DNA of 64,000 nucleotides, from NCBI GenBank assembly GCA_907164885.2, contig OU015496.1, positions 190,461,051-190,525,050 of the forward strand. The letters are read 5' to 3'. A program made the translations under genes and the position numbers. Source of the stretch: Dolomedes plantarius (taxonomy: Eukaryota > Arthropoda > Arachnida > Araneae > Dolomedidae). Of the stretch, positions 35,009 through 48,814 are shown piece after piece. Within the stretch, counting starts at the first letter, position 1. Every line of letters starts with the position of its first letter. The notes below the pieces were generated by a model, which saw nothing but the letters and a program-made list of their open reading frames with translations, was not told the origin of the DNA and searched no databases.

Positions 35009-35796
35009 CAGGGGTTCTTAAATTTATGTAGTCCGAGGACCCTCCTCTTGAACAACATTTTTTTTTTGTGGACCCCATCCCAACCCTAGGCATTTTAAGT
35101 CATTTTTGAGACTTAATTTCTGACTCAATAATCTCATAGGCACATCGTTATAATAAATATTTGTAAAAATGTATCGCTGGTTATTTTAATAAATGGTCTT
35201 GCGCATTTATAGAGATGAACATTTTTATTAGGACATAGAATAAAAAACATAAAATGAATTAAAACAGTAGTAAAAAGAATTTTAAAAGTTACAAATCATA
35301 ATACATTAAACTCGTACAAACATTTCTTGGTCAAATATTGGTCGAAATAGATATGTCTTATAATAATATGTTTTCTGTAAATAATTTTTACTTAATGAGT
35401 TGGGTGCAGTGGTTCTCTTGAAACCAGAACCACAATGTCAGGCTCTATGTTGGAAAGTTTTATTCCGATGTCCGCTTCTACATTGAGTTTGTTTCTATAC
35501 TTTGATTTCATATATAACAGTACCGAAAAAGCCTGTTTCCATGAATATGTTGTGCAGAACGGAATCAAATTTTAGAGTGTTTCATTTGCAAGTGCAGGGT
35601 AATCAGATCTGAGAAGTAACCAAAATTTTGTGAGTTCAGTTTTGTTGAATTGTAGTTTCAAAGACGTATCGCATGATAATTCCTCGAGAATATCTTGTTC
35701 AAGTATAGATTGTTAATGTCAAAATTGCTTCGAGGAAACCCGGTAATGGCTATGCGGACCCCTAGGGGTCCGCGGACCACAATTTAAGAATCTATG
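35009..35796. mobile_element. hAT element remnant (788 bp)
   Basis: TSD GGTTACAA and GGTTACAG (7 of 8). Ends CAGGGGTTCTTAAATTTATG and, inverted, CATAGATTCTTAAATTGTGG, both followed by GTCCGCGGAC-like sequence. The middle may be transposase remnant but no frame is intact. Confidence 0.82.
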
Positions 35797-35804
35797 GGTT
35801 ACAG

Positions 35805-36417
35805 TATTGATCTAAAAGTTTTGAGAAAAGTAAATCTACCCTTTATATAAAAAAATAATTAGTTCAAGTCTGTAAGGTTTTTGGGTTACGAATTTTATAA
35901 AATATTTAATTTTTCTCTCTAATATTTCACCGTTTCTTTCAGATGCACAGAAACAAATAGTTAGAAAGGGGGGTACATCCGCCAACGGGTGTGGACCACT
36001 GTAAGCCGCCAGGGGGATATCCTACGCTAGTAAATAAATAAAATTTCAAAGGTCAACGTTCTGCCTCAAACAGAAAGAAGCATTTAGCTTGAGGAAAAAG
36101 CATTTAAGTATCGGAATTCTTCATATCGGGACAGTCCAGCTGAGGAAGAAAACTGTCACTTAAAAATGTTTTTGATCAACGATGCTTACATAGACCTTAT
36201 ATTAAGCTATTTTAAAATTGCGCCAGTTTGAAGTTATTTTACGTTATTAAATGTTAAACTTTTTAAAACGTAACATTAATCTTAACGTTACGTTGTATTA
36301 ACGATGCTTATAATATTACGTTTTATTAACAATTATGTTGTATTACAAATGGTAAAATAACCCAGGTTCGACACCCTGTTCTGACAAAGTTGGTAGACGC
36401 TCGTCTACCAACTTCGA
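35805..36417. other. Sequence with a dispersed repeat fragment (R4)
   Basis: 36170-36350 resembles 22600-22780 in the same orientation: GTTATTTTAC(G/A)TTA, TTTTT(C/T)AAAACGTA and TTAACG(C/T)TACGTTGTA. The class is unknown. Confidence 0.45.
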
Positions 36418-36425
36418 TCTTCAGA

Positions 36426-36926
36426 CAGGCCCTGATTTTCCATTAGGCCGGTAGGCCCGGGCAAAGGGGCCCACGAATGTTGGGGGCCCCCAAAAAAAAT
36501 TTTTTAAAGAAAAAAAAAAGAAAAAATTCCCAATTTAAATTTTTATTTCATTTTACCATTTTTAATAGCAATTTTTTGTATATCCTTTCAAATTTGATTG
36601 ATTGATTGGTTCATCATATGTATAGTTATATGTATAGTTCATCATATGTATGTTATATTGTATATAATGGATTAATATGTTTTTCTGGTTGCATTGTATT
36701 GGTGTTTTACTGATGAAGTTAATATGTTGTGTTGCTTTTTGTTATTTGGTAATGTTCTAGGCTTCTACGCTTCAAATAGCCAATTCTTGGTAAAATGGTA
36801 ATTTCACAATGATTCATAATTATTTTTTTTGTGTGTCAATTTTGGAAATTTTACGACAACATCAGTGTTAGGGGGCCTCCATCCCGAGTTGTGCCTATAG
36901 TCAAGAATTTTCTAAATCGGTCCCTG
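36426..36926 (+). mobile_element. hAT element, family A2, perfect TSD
   Basis: TSD TCTTCAGA at 36418-36425 and 36927-36934. Ends CAGGCCCTGATTTTCC and, inverted, CAGGGACCGATTTAG. G/C-rich stretches near the ends (GGGCCCACG, GGGGGCCC) flank an AT-rich core. The same element in antisense is at 45242-46266. No ORF. Confidence 0.9.
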
Positions 36927-36934
36927 TCTTCAGA

Positions 36935-37927
36935 GGCTTTGGGCAGAGCCAACCGAAGAAAAAGCTTGACTCTATGTTTGACATGCTATTCGTTATATAT
37001 AGGCTTGAGTTGGGAAGTAGGCAGCGGGGGAGACTGAGGGACGCAGTACCCCTCCCCCCTCATAAAAAGGAAACAGACTTTTCAGATTTATATGAATGAT
37101 ATTATCTTAGCCTCTCCCACGTGAAATATCTTATGACTACGTCAATGAGCTTGAGTAACATTCCTTAGACAGGAAAAAAAATGGATGCATATGTCCAGAG
37201 GCGCAAAATTTTATCCATTGCAGCGTTTTAACGCAGGGTTTCGTCTCGCATTCACAGTACTATTTAATACACATTGTGCTACTTCCGACAGAGAAAAAAA
37301 AACATAGGAAAGTAGAATTTCACCTTCCCAACTCGAACGGACGTCTCGCTTTGAAAACGACTCCACGGGATGAAAATGCTGTAGAAATCACGTTGGATTT
37401 CCGGCGATGCATTCCCGTTTCAAATTCCTTCCTTTGGCCATGTTTCTCAATGCGCCCGTTCTTCTCAAACTGGGTCCCGCCATTTCCAGCAGCGCGTTGG
37501 CATGCTTTTCGGGGGTTATTACGAAATTTTGCAGGGTTATTATACGCTAAGTGTCTGTCTGGCAGGCACTGCGGGGGTGTGACAACCATTCATTTCGAAA
37601 CCCATTATGTTGATTTCCGAGCTTCGGGTAAAAGTACTAGATGAAATAGAAAAATAATACCCCGTAATGACGATTCTCAGCTCAAAGTGCTACGTTCTTT
37701 CAGCCTTCTATCAGTAATAAACTTGGCGTTAAACGTGCTGTCAGTGCAGCCGAAACGATGCGCGACAACTCCATATTTGAACGCGTAAATTAAGGGAATA
37801 GAGAAGGGATAAAACAAGTTTTATTCAAATGGGTACACGAGTTGACGAATGGTAAGCGTACAGGTCGCCATTTTCGATAAGCAACATTTGAAGATATTTT
37901 AGGCCTGTGCTAGTTATTGGCGATTAG
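36935..37927. other. Unclassified sequence, relatively G/C-rich at 37280-37640
   Basis: Overlapping open frames on both strands at 37276-37644 give no recognisable protein. The block is less AT-rich than its neighbours and seems single-copy in this window. Confidence 0.3.
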
Positions 37928-38250
37928 GACCCGAGGTAGCCTAGTGGTAACGCGCTGGATTTTCGGACTAGAGGTGCTCAGTTCGAGTCCTGACGAACGC
38001 CATTCCATACATTCGTGACTTGGCCGGATAGGGGCACGTTGAATCCGTAGACCGGGAAGTCCTTCTGAGAGGTCAGCGCATGGGGGAAGGTGCGAGCCCT
38101 CCAGATGTCGCCCCCCCCCCCCACGAGGTTGCTCGATCCAAATGGAGGTGACACCAAGGGAGCAATGTTAACTCACCTATATGCTGCTCCCAGATAAAAA
38201 TGAGTCAAAAGTTTCCGCTGTGTACAGTGCGATAGTCTCATGACAAGTTG
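37928..38250 (+). mobile_element. tRNA-derived SINE, family A, best-preserved copy
   Basis: The head has box A (GGTAGCCTAGTGGTAACGCG) and box B (CAGTTCGAGTCCTGACG) at tRNA-like spacing. The body carries GGCCGGATAGGGG, GACCGGGAAGTCC, AGGTGCGAGCCCTCCAGATG and a poly-C run (38111-38122). The RNA polymerase III promoter elements would drive transcription. Reverse transcription depends on a LINE partner that is not in the window. Confidence 0.82.
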
Positions 38251-38629
38251 GTGGGGGGGTTTTCTTACCCGTTCTGTCGGTCAAATTTCACACTGAAGAA
38301 GACTAGCAGCATGCAGATTTTCTGCCAATGTTTACGTCATCAGCAACATGGAAGCTAATGAATCTGGCATAAATGGGAATCGGTATCAATCTGCAGTGAG
38401 CCACCGGGGTTTTGCCGCAATGTTGGGTACTGAGATTTGGGGCAATACCTTATATGTAAGAATGAATTATGTTTATTTTACTCATGTTAAATTTGTTCAC
38501 TGAATGTTAATGAAAGCATTATAAAGTCATATGACATGAGTTTTTCCCTCAGTGAGCTCTAATTATATCTCCACTCTAATGAAGCATACCATCACAAGTG
38601 TCTGCATTAGAAATAATTACAAGATAAAA
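38251..38629. other. No recognisable feature
   Basis: Nothing supported beyond possible SINE tail at its left edge. Confidence 0.3.
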
Positions 38630-39030
38630 AGAACCTTTTATATACCATGTTTTTAAATTTTCTGTTGAATCATATAAACTTTACAATTATATGCATTAAT
38701 AAATACTTTTAAAAAATTTTTTTGTTGAATTATTCCATCAACTTGAAAGAAAATGAAGTTAATTGGAAGTTAACTTGCACTTAACTTTTCATTCCCGTTC
38801 CGGCCAATAGATGGCTGCACCAGTCTACAAAACGAAATTAACTGAAAATAACTGAAAATTAATTTAATTCTGCTTAAAGATGGCTAAAAAAACTGCATTG
38901 TCATCATGTTCTGAGCTATTCTAAAAGTTTCGAATGTCTAGCTAGTCGGGAAATTAGTTAAAAATCGATTGCAAGATTTGTACTGGACAGACACACACAC
39001 AAACACACAAACAAGAAAGCAAGTTAATAA
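38630..39030. repeat. Dispersed repeat R3, copy 2 (inverted)
   Basis: Reverse-complement partner of 32080-32900 and more compact than it. Contains a CA-rich run (CAGACACACACACAAACACA, from 38988). Confidence 0.75.
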
Positions 39031-40362
<1,332 letters not shown>

Positions 40363-41135
40363 ATATATATATATACATTAATTAAAGACTAATTAATTTA
40401 GATTTTTCATTTATTAATACCATGAAGAGATTGTTATTAGATTTTTTGAAAATAAAATTCCTTATATTTCAGCGCAGTATTGAAATTAGTATGATAATGC
40501 ACTTCATACACTATGAATTACCCACATTCATAGTGTATGAAGTACTTTATGAATAGTGTATTGCTCTATGAATAGTAGATTACCCAAGATGCTGGATAGC
40601 TGGTAGTCTATTAGTTTGTCTCAGGACTATGAATGACGCTGATATTTAACTTTGTAATGAATAGCAGCCGACTTTAGATATTTTCATGAAATAGCGACTG
40701 ATTACAATTTTTGTAACTTTACTTGAATTGTGGACGAGTTACAGTTGATAATAACTTCCTATGGCCCAGAGAAAGCTGCTAATATAGGCGGACATTCTAC
40801 TCGAAACTTTCTACCTATTTAACTCTTTAATGCACAAAATATTGTTTCACGAACAAAGACAAAATTATTTATATCTTTGAACTAAAGAATGCCATTAAAA
40901 CTGAAAACACTAATTTTTAATTTTTTTTAGTAATTACAGTTACAGTGGTGAGGTGGTATACATATTATACCACCATGCTATTAATGCATATACAGATTCA
41001 AATGAACATACACATATATTTTACACTGATTGATTGTTTTTCGTCTTTAACTTCTTTTTACAACACTGTGAAACGTCTAAAATAATAAACGCAGTAATAC
41101 GGATTTGGAAGAATATGTTATGCATTTTTTAATTG
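40363..41135. other. AT-rich intergenic sequence with small inverted repeats
   Basis: ATTCATAGTGTATGAAGTAC-type motifs are repeated in both orientations at 40494-40590. No gene. Confidence 0.4.
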
Positions 41136-41408
41136 CAGTAAAACCTAATTTATAAGTAGTTCAAGGGACATCGAACAAGAAACGTATAATTCAGAAAACA
41201 TATTACTAACATAACATTAAAATTTAATGAAAATAAAATGACGGGAATGAAAATAAATAAAAATTGAGAAATTGTTTTCAAAATGTCCTCTAAAAAATTA
41301 TGTATAATTGCAAAAAATTAACGTAGAAGCATATGCCGAAATGCAATTTACCATTTTGCTTACAAATATAGAAACCTACAAATGTAGAAAACGTATGAGG
41401 TTTTACAG
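41136..41408. mobile_element. Possible TA-target MITE
   Basis: Left CAGTAAAACCTAATTTATA; right, inverted, TGTAAAACCTCATACG. The inner motif CGTATAATTCAGAAAAC is partly inverted at the right. The TSD is not convincing. Confidence 0.4.
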
Positions 41409-41784
41409 TACATATTACTAAATTATTTATATTAATTTGCCTGTTTATATACTTAGATATTAATGTTTTTCAAGTTTGCATGCTTGAATATACATACTTA
41501 GGTAAATGCACGATGGTATGGTTTTATTACCACCTTATGTTTAACTAGATAATGTTTATTATTGTAATTAAATTAATAAATCAAATGTGCGTACCTTTTA
41601 TAAACTTATCTTGATATGATATCAATAAAAGTATGTCTGTGTAACAATCAATTTAAGTAAAATACACCGATTTATTCAGACGCGAGTACATATGGCTGAC
41701 AATAAGACAGTCTCGAAAGAATTTTGAAAATCCTCTGCAGAAATGGTCAACTATCACAAACTATACCTGAAAAATAGAAATATT

Positions 41785-42914
<1,130 letters not shown>

Positions 42915-43411
42915 TCTATACATATAAAACAGTTCCGTAACTGACTCACTGACATACAACGCACAGAACAAACCGCTGGACCTAAAGGGCTGAAATTTTG
43001 CATGGCGATTCTTCTTATGGTGTAGGGGTGCACTAAGAAAGATTTTTGAAAAATTCTTCTTAGATTTTATTAAATTAAATTTTTAAGCTGTTTTTGTAAC
43101 TTTTTTTTAAGTTTGCATTTAAAATAATAATTTGAGGGTTATAAAATTTGTATCACGAGAAAAATCATAAAAATTCATTTAAAATGAAATCTTAAAAACA
43201 TCCAAAAAATATTAAAATACAGTAAAAGAAACGTTCTACAAACTGTACTATATTAACTGTACTATATTCTTTAGTATTCTTTATATTAGATTTAATTTGA
43301 ATATTTTCTTCTACATTATTTTGTCTATAAAATTATCCTTTACAATTTTCTTATAAATATATATATATATATATTTTACATCAATTGTATACATTGATCG
43401 TCGTATTTATC

Positions 43412-43457
<46 letters not shown>

Positions 43458-43530
43458 GCATGAATTGCATACATTGACCGTTGTATTTAATTTGAATGTA
43501 CTCCGTAGCGAAGTATGGGTTTTCAGCTAG
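42915..43530 (+). mobile_element. Helitron, family H1, copy 3
   Basis: Starts TCTATACATATAAAACAG and ends TTTTCAGCTAG, flanked by A and T. The internal sequence around the GATCACGTGATTT block is deleted relative to copies 1 and 4. Two TA runs lie inside. Confidence 0.88.
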
Positions 43531-44222
43531 TCATACTATATAAGGCACCACAGAGCTACTGCCTACTCAACTATCACCGATTTTCTTTGTTAAACTTAAT
43601 TTACATACTAGTAAGATCACGCTTTGGTCCGAGCTTCGCCTTGTTATGTCGTAAATAAAGTTCATTATAAATATTATTATTATTACTTATTAAAACGATT
43701 TGCACTATTTTTATTTCAAAACGAAATCGAACTGCTTTTGTTTATAAATATTTTAGGTAAGGGAAGAACATCATATTTTTCTATTCACGGGCTTGCGGCA
43801 TCCCGAGCTTACGGCGCCTAGTTTGCCTGGTCCAATATCTACCACTGTTTATATATCTATTTTTTCTAATGTGTAGTCACGTTTATTTTATATTTGATTG
43901 CAATTGCCACTTTGATAAGTTAACGGTAACCGTATCGAAGGGTTTGTTTTTGAGCAATTTTTGACGTTAACGGAGTCAGGGACTCGTGGTCGATGTTCTT
44001 TTTTTTTAGAATGCGGTACTGTTCTTTTTTTTTTTAGATTGAGGTAGCTGACTTGAATTATTCATATTCATAAATGTACGAATTGTCATGTTATAATTCA
44101 ATATTTAAAATAGACAAATGGTACTGTGATTTTGTGATGACAACAATTGGAAGTCACCTTATTCAAACGATCATTACTGCTATAAAATATCGAAAGTAAA
44201 GTTGGCGAGAGGAAAGGCATAG
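43531..44222. other. No recognisable feature
   Basis: Nothing supported. Confidence 0.35.
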
Positions 44223-44938
44223 TCTATATATATAAAACAGTTCCGTAACTGACTCATTCATTCACTGACTGACTGACTGACTGACATACAACGCACAGAC
44301 CAAACCGCTGGACCTAAAGGGCTGAAATTTTGCATGGCGATTCTTCTAATAGTGTAGGGGTGCACTAAGAAAGATTTTTGAAAAATTCTTCTTAGATTTT
44401 ATTAAATTAAATTTTTAAGCTGTTTTTGTAACTTTCTTTTAAGTTTGCATTTAAAATAATAATTTGAGGGTTATAAAATTTATATCACGAGAAAAATCAT
44501 AAAAATTCATTTAAAATGAAATTTTTTTCGAACCTTTACCTCGATTTTCTGATTTTGGGTGAATTTTTAAAGATTAATTTTTAGAATTTAATTTTTTAAA
44601 TGCTGATCACGTGATTTCTTTTTCTGGTACTTTACATAAATTTATCGTCACGTGCATAACAACTAAATAGACAAAAAAAAAATTCTTTCTAATGCAGCAG
44701 ACGATTGGATATTATCCAAATCGTCTGCTGCATATGATATATGTCCAAAAAAAATCCCTTACGATTTTTTTCTAAATATATATATATATATATATATATA
44801 TTAAATCAATTGTATACATTGATCGTCGCATTTATTATAAATATATATATATATATTTTTTTTTAATATTAATTGCATACATTGACCGTTGTATTTAATT
44901 TGAATGTACTCCGTAGAGAAGCGCGGGTTTTCAGCTAG
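44223..44938 (+). mobile_element. Helitron, family H1, copy 4
   Basis: Starts TCTATATATATAAAACAG and ends TTTTCAGCTAG. Four extra ACTG repeats lie near the 5' end (44265-44285). A palindromic duplication of the GCAGCAGACGATTTGG block occurs at 44693-44735. The base to the left is G where H1 copies usually have A. Confidence 0.87.
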
Positions 44939-45062
44939 TCACTTATGAGTTTTCGAATTCTGTTATCTGCATTTAAAAACAAATTGAAATGTAGTGTGCT
45001 TGTTTTATAGAAACCTTTTTTTCTTATTTCAATTTTTTTTCCCAAAAACAGTTTAAATTTTG

Positions 45063-45241
45063 CAGCGGGGCCCAGGGTAGCGGTGTGGTAGAGAGATCTT
45101 CGGACTGGGCATGCTCAGTTCGAATCCCGACGAATGCCATTCCAATACCTTCGTGTCTAGGGGCACGTCCAAACAGTATACCGGAAAGTCCATCTATACT
45201 GTTAGTGAGTGGGAAAAGGTACGAGCCCTCTAGACGTAGAC
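45063..45241 (+). mobile_element. tRNA-derived SINE, family A, 3'-truncated
   Basis: Box A-like GGTAGCGGTGTGGTAGAGAG, box B CAGTTCGAATCCCGACG, and the body to GGTACGAGCCCTC. It is cut at 45241 where the hAT terminus begins. Confidence 0.78.
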
Positions 45242-46266
45242 CAGGGCCCGATCTAGAAAATTCTTGACTATAGGATAACTTGGGGGGGGGGGGCCCTAAC
45301 ACTGATGTTGTCGTAAAATTTCCAAAATTGACACACAAAAAAAATATTTATGAATCATTGTGAAAGTACCATTTTGCAAAGAATTGGCTATTTGAAGCGT
45401 AGAAGCCTAGCACATTATCAAATAACAAAAAGCAATGCAACATATTAACTTCATCATTAAAACACCAATACAATGCAACCAGAAAAATTTAATAATCCTT
45501 TATATACACTATAACAGAGGTGGGGAACGCGCGGCCTTCAAATTTGTTTAGGAATTGTTGCCATGTCAGTTATTTATAATTTAATATTATTATTTTTCTA
45601 TAGTATTTCTTTATAATGTTAAAATTATTTAAAAATACTTCTACTTTATAATTTTTATTTGAAGAGGTATTTAGATATGTAGTTGTTTATTAAAATTTAA
45701 AAATCTGGATATATATATGTGCTTACATAAATAAAAATACCAACAGTGAAATATAAAAAATTACATTGGTATCTATGAATCTTATAATTTTATAAAAAAA
45801 ATTAATAATTAATGATTAATGTTATAACAAGTTTTTACTCTTATGTGAATGCAAAAATATTTTATATTGTAACTTTTTAAGTTAAATAGTAAATAAATAA
45901 TTACTTAATTTTTTGTTGTTAATTTTCTATATAATGCACCAAATTGTTAAAACTATACCTAACTATAATAATTTCATAAAAGTCGCATTTATAGGCACAT
46001 AAACTTATGCTGCCTCCTGTATTTCTACCTAATTTACATGTGGCCTCTAATGGTAAAAAGGTTCCCCACCTCTGCACTATAACATACATATGATGAACCT
46101 AACAATCAAATTTGAAAGGATAAATAAAAAAAATTGCTATTTAAAAAAGGTAAAATTAAAAAATATTTTAATTGAGAATTTTTTCTTTTAAAATAAATTT
46201 TTTTTTTTTTTTGGGGGGGGGGGGCTAGGCCCGGGCCTACTGGGCCTAATGGAAAATCGGGGCCTG
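45242..46266 (-). mobile_element. hAT element, family A2, antisense copy split by another hAT
   Basis: Ends CAGGGCCCGATCTAG and, inverted, CAGGCCCCGATTTTCC. The sequence is the reverse complement of 36426-36926, interrupted by 45515-46074. Flanking octamers differ (ACGTAGAC, GGTCTGGC), and the neighbours are two different SINE families, so it lacks a usable TSD. Confidence 0.85.
45515..46074. mobile_element. hAT MITE nested in the A2 hAT, perfect TSD
   Basis: TSD CACTATAA at 45507-45514 and 46075-46082. TIRs CAGAGGTGGGGAAC are perfect over 14 bp and are followed by GGCC-containing subterminal motifs. The 560-bp AT-rich core has no ORF. A2 sequence resumes exactly after the TSD. Confidence 0.95.
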
Positions 46267-46322
46267 GGTCTGGCTTGTTCCGACCAGAAGGAAAGGGGGT
46301 ATAAGCCACAACAACAACAAAT
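46267..46322 (+). mobile_element. SINE family B, 3' tail only
   Basis: GGTATAAGCCACAACAACAA-like tail matches the end of the SINE at 40018-40362 (GGCATAAGCAACAACAACAA). The head is absent. Confidence 0.55.
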
Positions 46323-46547
46323 TTTGTAGCGATAGACGTCAATCATTTTAATGGCCTGTCAAAAAATTAACAAATTTTAAATTTTGAAAATTATGCGCCC
46401 TTTATTCAAACGCCTACCCTTATACGGAAAAAAAAAGAATTTAAAAATGCGCATTTGCTAATCTGTGATCTATATAAAGTAACAGTGGAGAATGTCGTGG
46501 AGTCACGTCATCGGCATCACGTGACATCACGTTTCCGGAGACCACTC

Positions 46548-46815
46548 CTCCTGAAAAAACATGGCCGACTGCTATTTTGGCGGCCATTTTAGTCGAAAAT
46601 CAGTGTATTTTTTTTTCTCATGAAAGTACATAAATGTTACATATTTGGAAAGAGCTTAAAAAACTGATAATTTTATCTGCGTACACTTAATCTGTTACTT
46701 CAATAGTTTTAGAGTTATTTGGATTCTAATCTTGAAATTATGCGATGTAAACAAAGCTTGATTCTTTCACAGCGTGATTCTCACTTACCACTGAAAAGGA
46801 ATGTGTCATGTGTCT
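46548..46815. repeat. Dispersed repeat R1, copy 2
   Basis: Partner of 1295-1560 in the same orientation. It is preceded by GAGTCACGTCATCGGCATCA-type sequence that may belong to the same repeat and would fill the assembly gap in copy 1. Confidence 0.75.
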
Positions 46816-46969
46816 AATTTTTTATTCCTTTCCTTTAATTTTTTATACTTTCAATTCAAACTTTTTAATCATAAATAGATCATTTGAAGATGTACTGATT
46901 TTTTGGAAATTTTTTGGCAATTAAAAGTGAAAAACAAAATTTTAATTCAAGTGAACTGTGATTCGAGTA

Positions 46970-47227
46970 TCATTCGAAATAAACAGGGATAAATTCATTA
47001 CTACTTGGCATGGAAATCGATAATCTACAATGACAACTAATGCCCAACCTTAATCTTTCGATCCAGTCTTCAGCGTAGCTTTCACGGAACTCAGGGAAAT
47101 TAATTGTCTCTTTGTTAAGCCGCCCGCGGGTGTCATTGGAATGATTTGCTAATACATAGTCATCGATCAATTTAACTAGATTACTTTCAGGTTGATTTAC
47201 GAGTGTGTCACAACCGATCAATATTTC
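46970..47227 (-). CDS. Candidate terminal exon of an unknown gene
   Basis: On the minus strand an open frame of 85 codons follows TGTTTTTCAG, a good 3' splice-site match, in phase 0. It starts EILIGCDTLVNQPESNLVK and continues with LIDDYVLANHSNDTRGRLN, FPEFRESYAEDWIERLRL and ISCHCRLSISMP, ending FIPVYFE and TGA. Composition is balanced, with Cys, Trp, Pro and charged residues, unlike the AT-driven frames nearby. I do not recognise the family. Upstream exons would lie beyond 47.3 kb on this strand, where a Tc1 element now sits. It could also be part of an unrecognised TE protein. Confidence 0.3.
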   Translation of the reverse strand, partial: EILIGCDTLVNQPESNLVKLIDDYVLANHSNDTRGRLNKETINFPEFRESYAEDWIERLRLGISCHCRLSISMPSSNEFIPVYFE

Positions 47228-47525
47228 CTGAAAAACATTTTTTTTCAATATTCATTAAAAAATCATCAAATGCAATCAAAATTTCCATATTATTCAATAA
47301 TTTATATATATATATAACTAAACATATTGAATCAACCCTCTTTTACATTACGTAAATATATAAGACCACACTTAAGTTCTAAAGCTTATATCATTCAGTA
47401 AGAATTTTTTTGTAATTTAACTACGTAATTTGAAGAAATTTACACATAGATTATATAAACATACTACTAGACCACGTTTGGTTATAATCAATGCATGGGT
47501 TACAAATAAACACAATCATAATATA

Positions 47526-48792
47526 CAGATGGAGTACAAAATAATACGAACACCTGTGAAAAAGTATGACGTATTTCACACCTGCAGTACAGCCGCGCCA
47601 CATGCAACAGAAGTCTGCCACCTAGTGAGCGTGAAGAGGAAGGTATCAGTCTCTCAACAGCAGTCACCTACGTTGCATGCTTCTATCGAACTGTCTGTGA
47701 TAAGTTGAAATGTCAGACCTGTCAGAGTTCCAAAGAGGAATGATAGTTGGAGCGCGTTTAAGTGGAGCATCGGTTACGGAAACAGCAAAACTTTTGGGGT
47801 TTGCAAGGAGTACTGTATCAGCCGTTATGACAACGTACACGAAAGAGGGTAAGACGACGTCTTCAAAGCACAACAGTAGCCGAAAGTCCAAGCTTGCTGA
47901 TAGGGATAGACGGGTCTTGAAGCGCATAGTTTCCCGAAAGCACAAGCAATCGTTATCCGAGATAACATCCGAAATGAACAGTCATCGCCAGGACCCCGTT
48001 TCAACAAAAACTGTCAAAAGGGAACTTCATGCTGCGAACATTTATGGCAGAGTGGCAATTCGTAAACCCTTGGTGACAGCAACTAATGCTTTTAAGCGAC
48101 GCCAATGGTGCAGAGATCACAAAGGCTGGTCCCCACAGCAGTGGCAACAGGTAATATGGTCAGATGAATCGTCATTCACCCTATTTCTGACGACCGGACG
48201 CGTTTATGTCTGGAGAACGCCCAAAGAAGCGTTTCATCCTGAATGCCTCTTGCCAACTGTGAAGCATGGGGGTGGCTCCATTATGGTATGGGTGCGATAT
48301 CTTGGCGCGGTCTTGGGCCACATGTTATTCTGCATGGGAGGATCAAATCCAATCACTATCTAAGCGTTCTAGGGGATCATGTCCATCCTTTTCTCCAGAC
48401 TGTATTCCCTGGAGAGCAACCGCTTTTTCAAGACGACACCGCCCCTATCCACACTGCTAGGTGTGTTCAAGAATGGTTCGAAGAGCATGACGATGCAGTT
48501 GAACATCTCGCCTGGCCCCCTGAGTCTCCGGACTTGAATATTATTGAACATTTATGGCAATATTTGGAGTCCAAACTTCGTTCCCGATTTCCACCTCCAT
48601 CCGGACTTTCGGAATTAGAGACCGCTCTGCAGGAAGAATGGCTAAATATTCCTTTAAATATTGTCCATGACCTTTATGCATCTATCCCACGTCGCATTAA
48701 ATCTGTACATCAGTCAAAGGGTGATCCAACCCCCTATTAATAAAGATTTTCCATTATTTCACAGGTGTTCGTATTATTTTGTCTACCATCTG
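47526..48792 (+). mobile_element. Tc1-type transposon with DD36E-like transposase
   Basis: 1267 bp. TIRs of about 35 bp start CAGATGG and share ACAAAATAATACGAACACCT over their inner part, with TA-containing flanks. The interior is one transposase gene with a single apparent frameshift. TIRs are nearly perfect and the size matches a complete Tc1 element. Confidence 0.92.
47710..48740 (+). pseudogene. Tc1 transposase (DD36E spacing), one frameshift
   Basis: Starts MSDLSEFQRGMIVGARLSG. A first helix-turn-helix (SVTETAKLLGFARSTVSAVM) and a second region with SLSEITSEMN precede the catalytic core. The first Asp is in VIWSDESSFTLF, and a glycine-rich HGGGSIMVW ends the first frame near 48290, where one base is apparently missing. 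The second frame gives FQDDTAPIHTA (second Asp) and SPDLNIIEHLWQ (Glu), with 36 residues between them. Tc1 proper has 34; 36 is the spacing described for Incomer-type elements. Length and end (stop at 48738-48740) are as expected for a full protein, so a single indel, real or from sequencing, is the only visible break. Confidence 0.9.
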
Positions 48793-48814
48793 TGTGTATA
48801 TATATATATATATA

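Noticed and set aside
37276..37644. Overlapping open frames on both strands
   Set aside because: Neither shows a domain or splice signals. Only the relative G/C richness is noted.
37928..38000. A functional tRNA gene
   Set aside because: The tRNA-like head continues into the body of a multi-copy SINE, and stems are imperfect.
45024..45338. Minus-strand frame of 104 codons
   Set aside because: It spans a SINE body and a hAT terminus and has no protein-family features.
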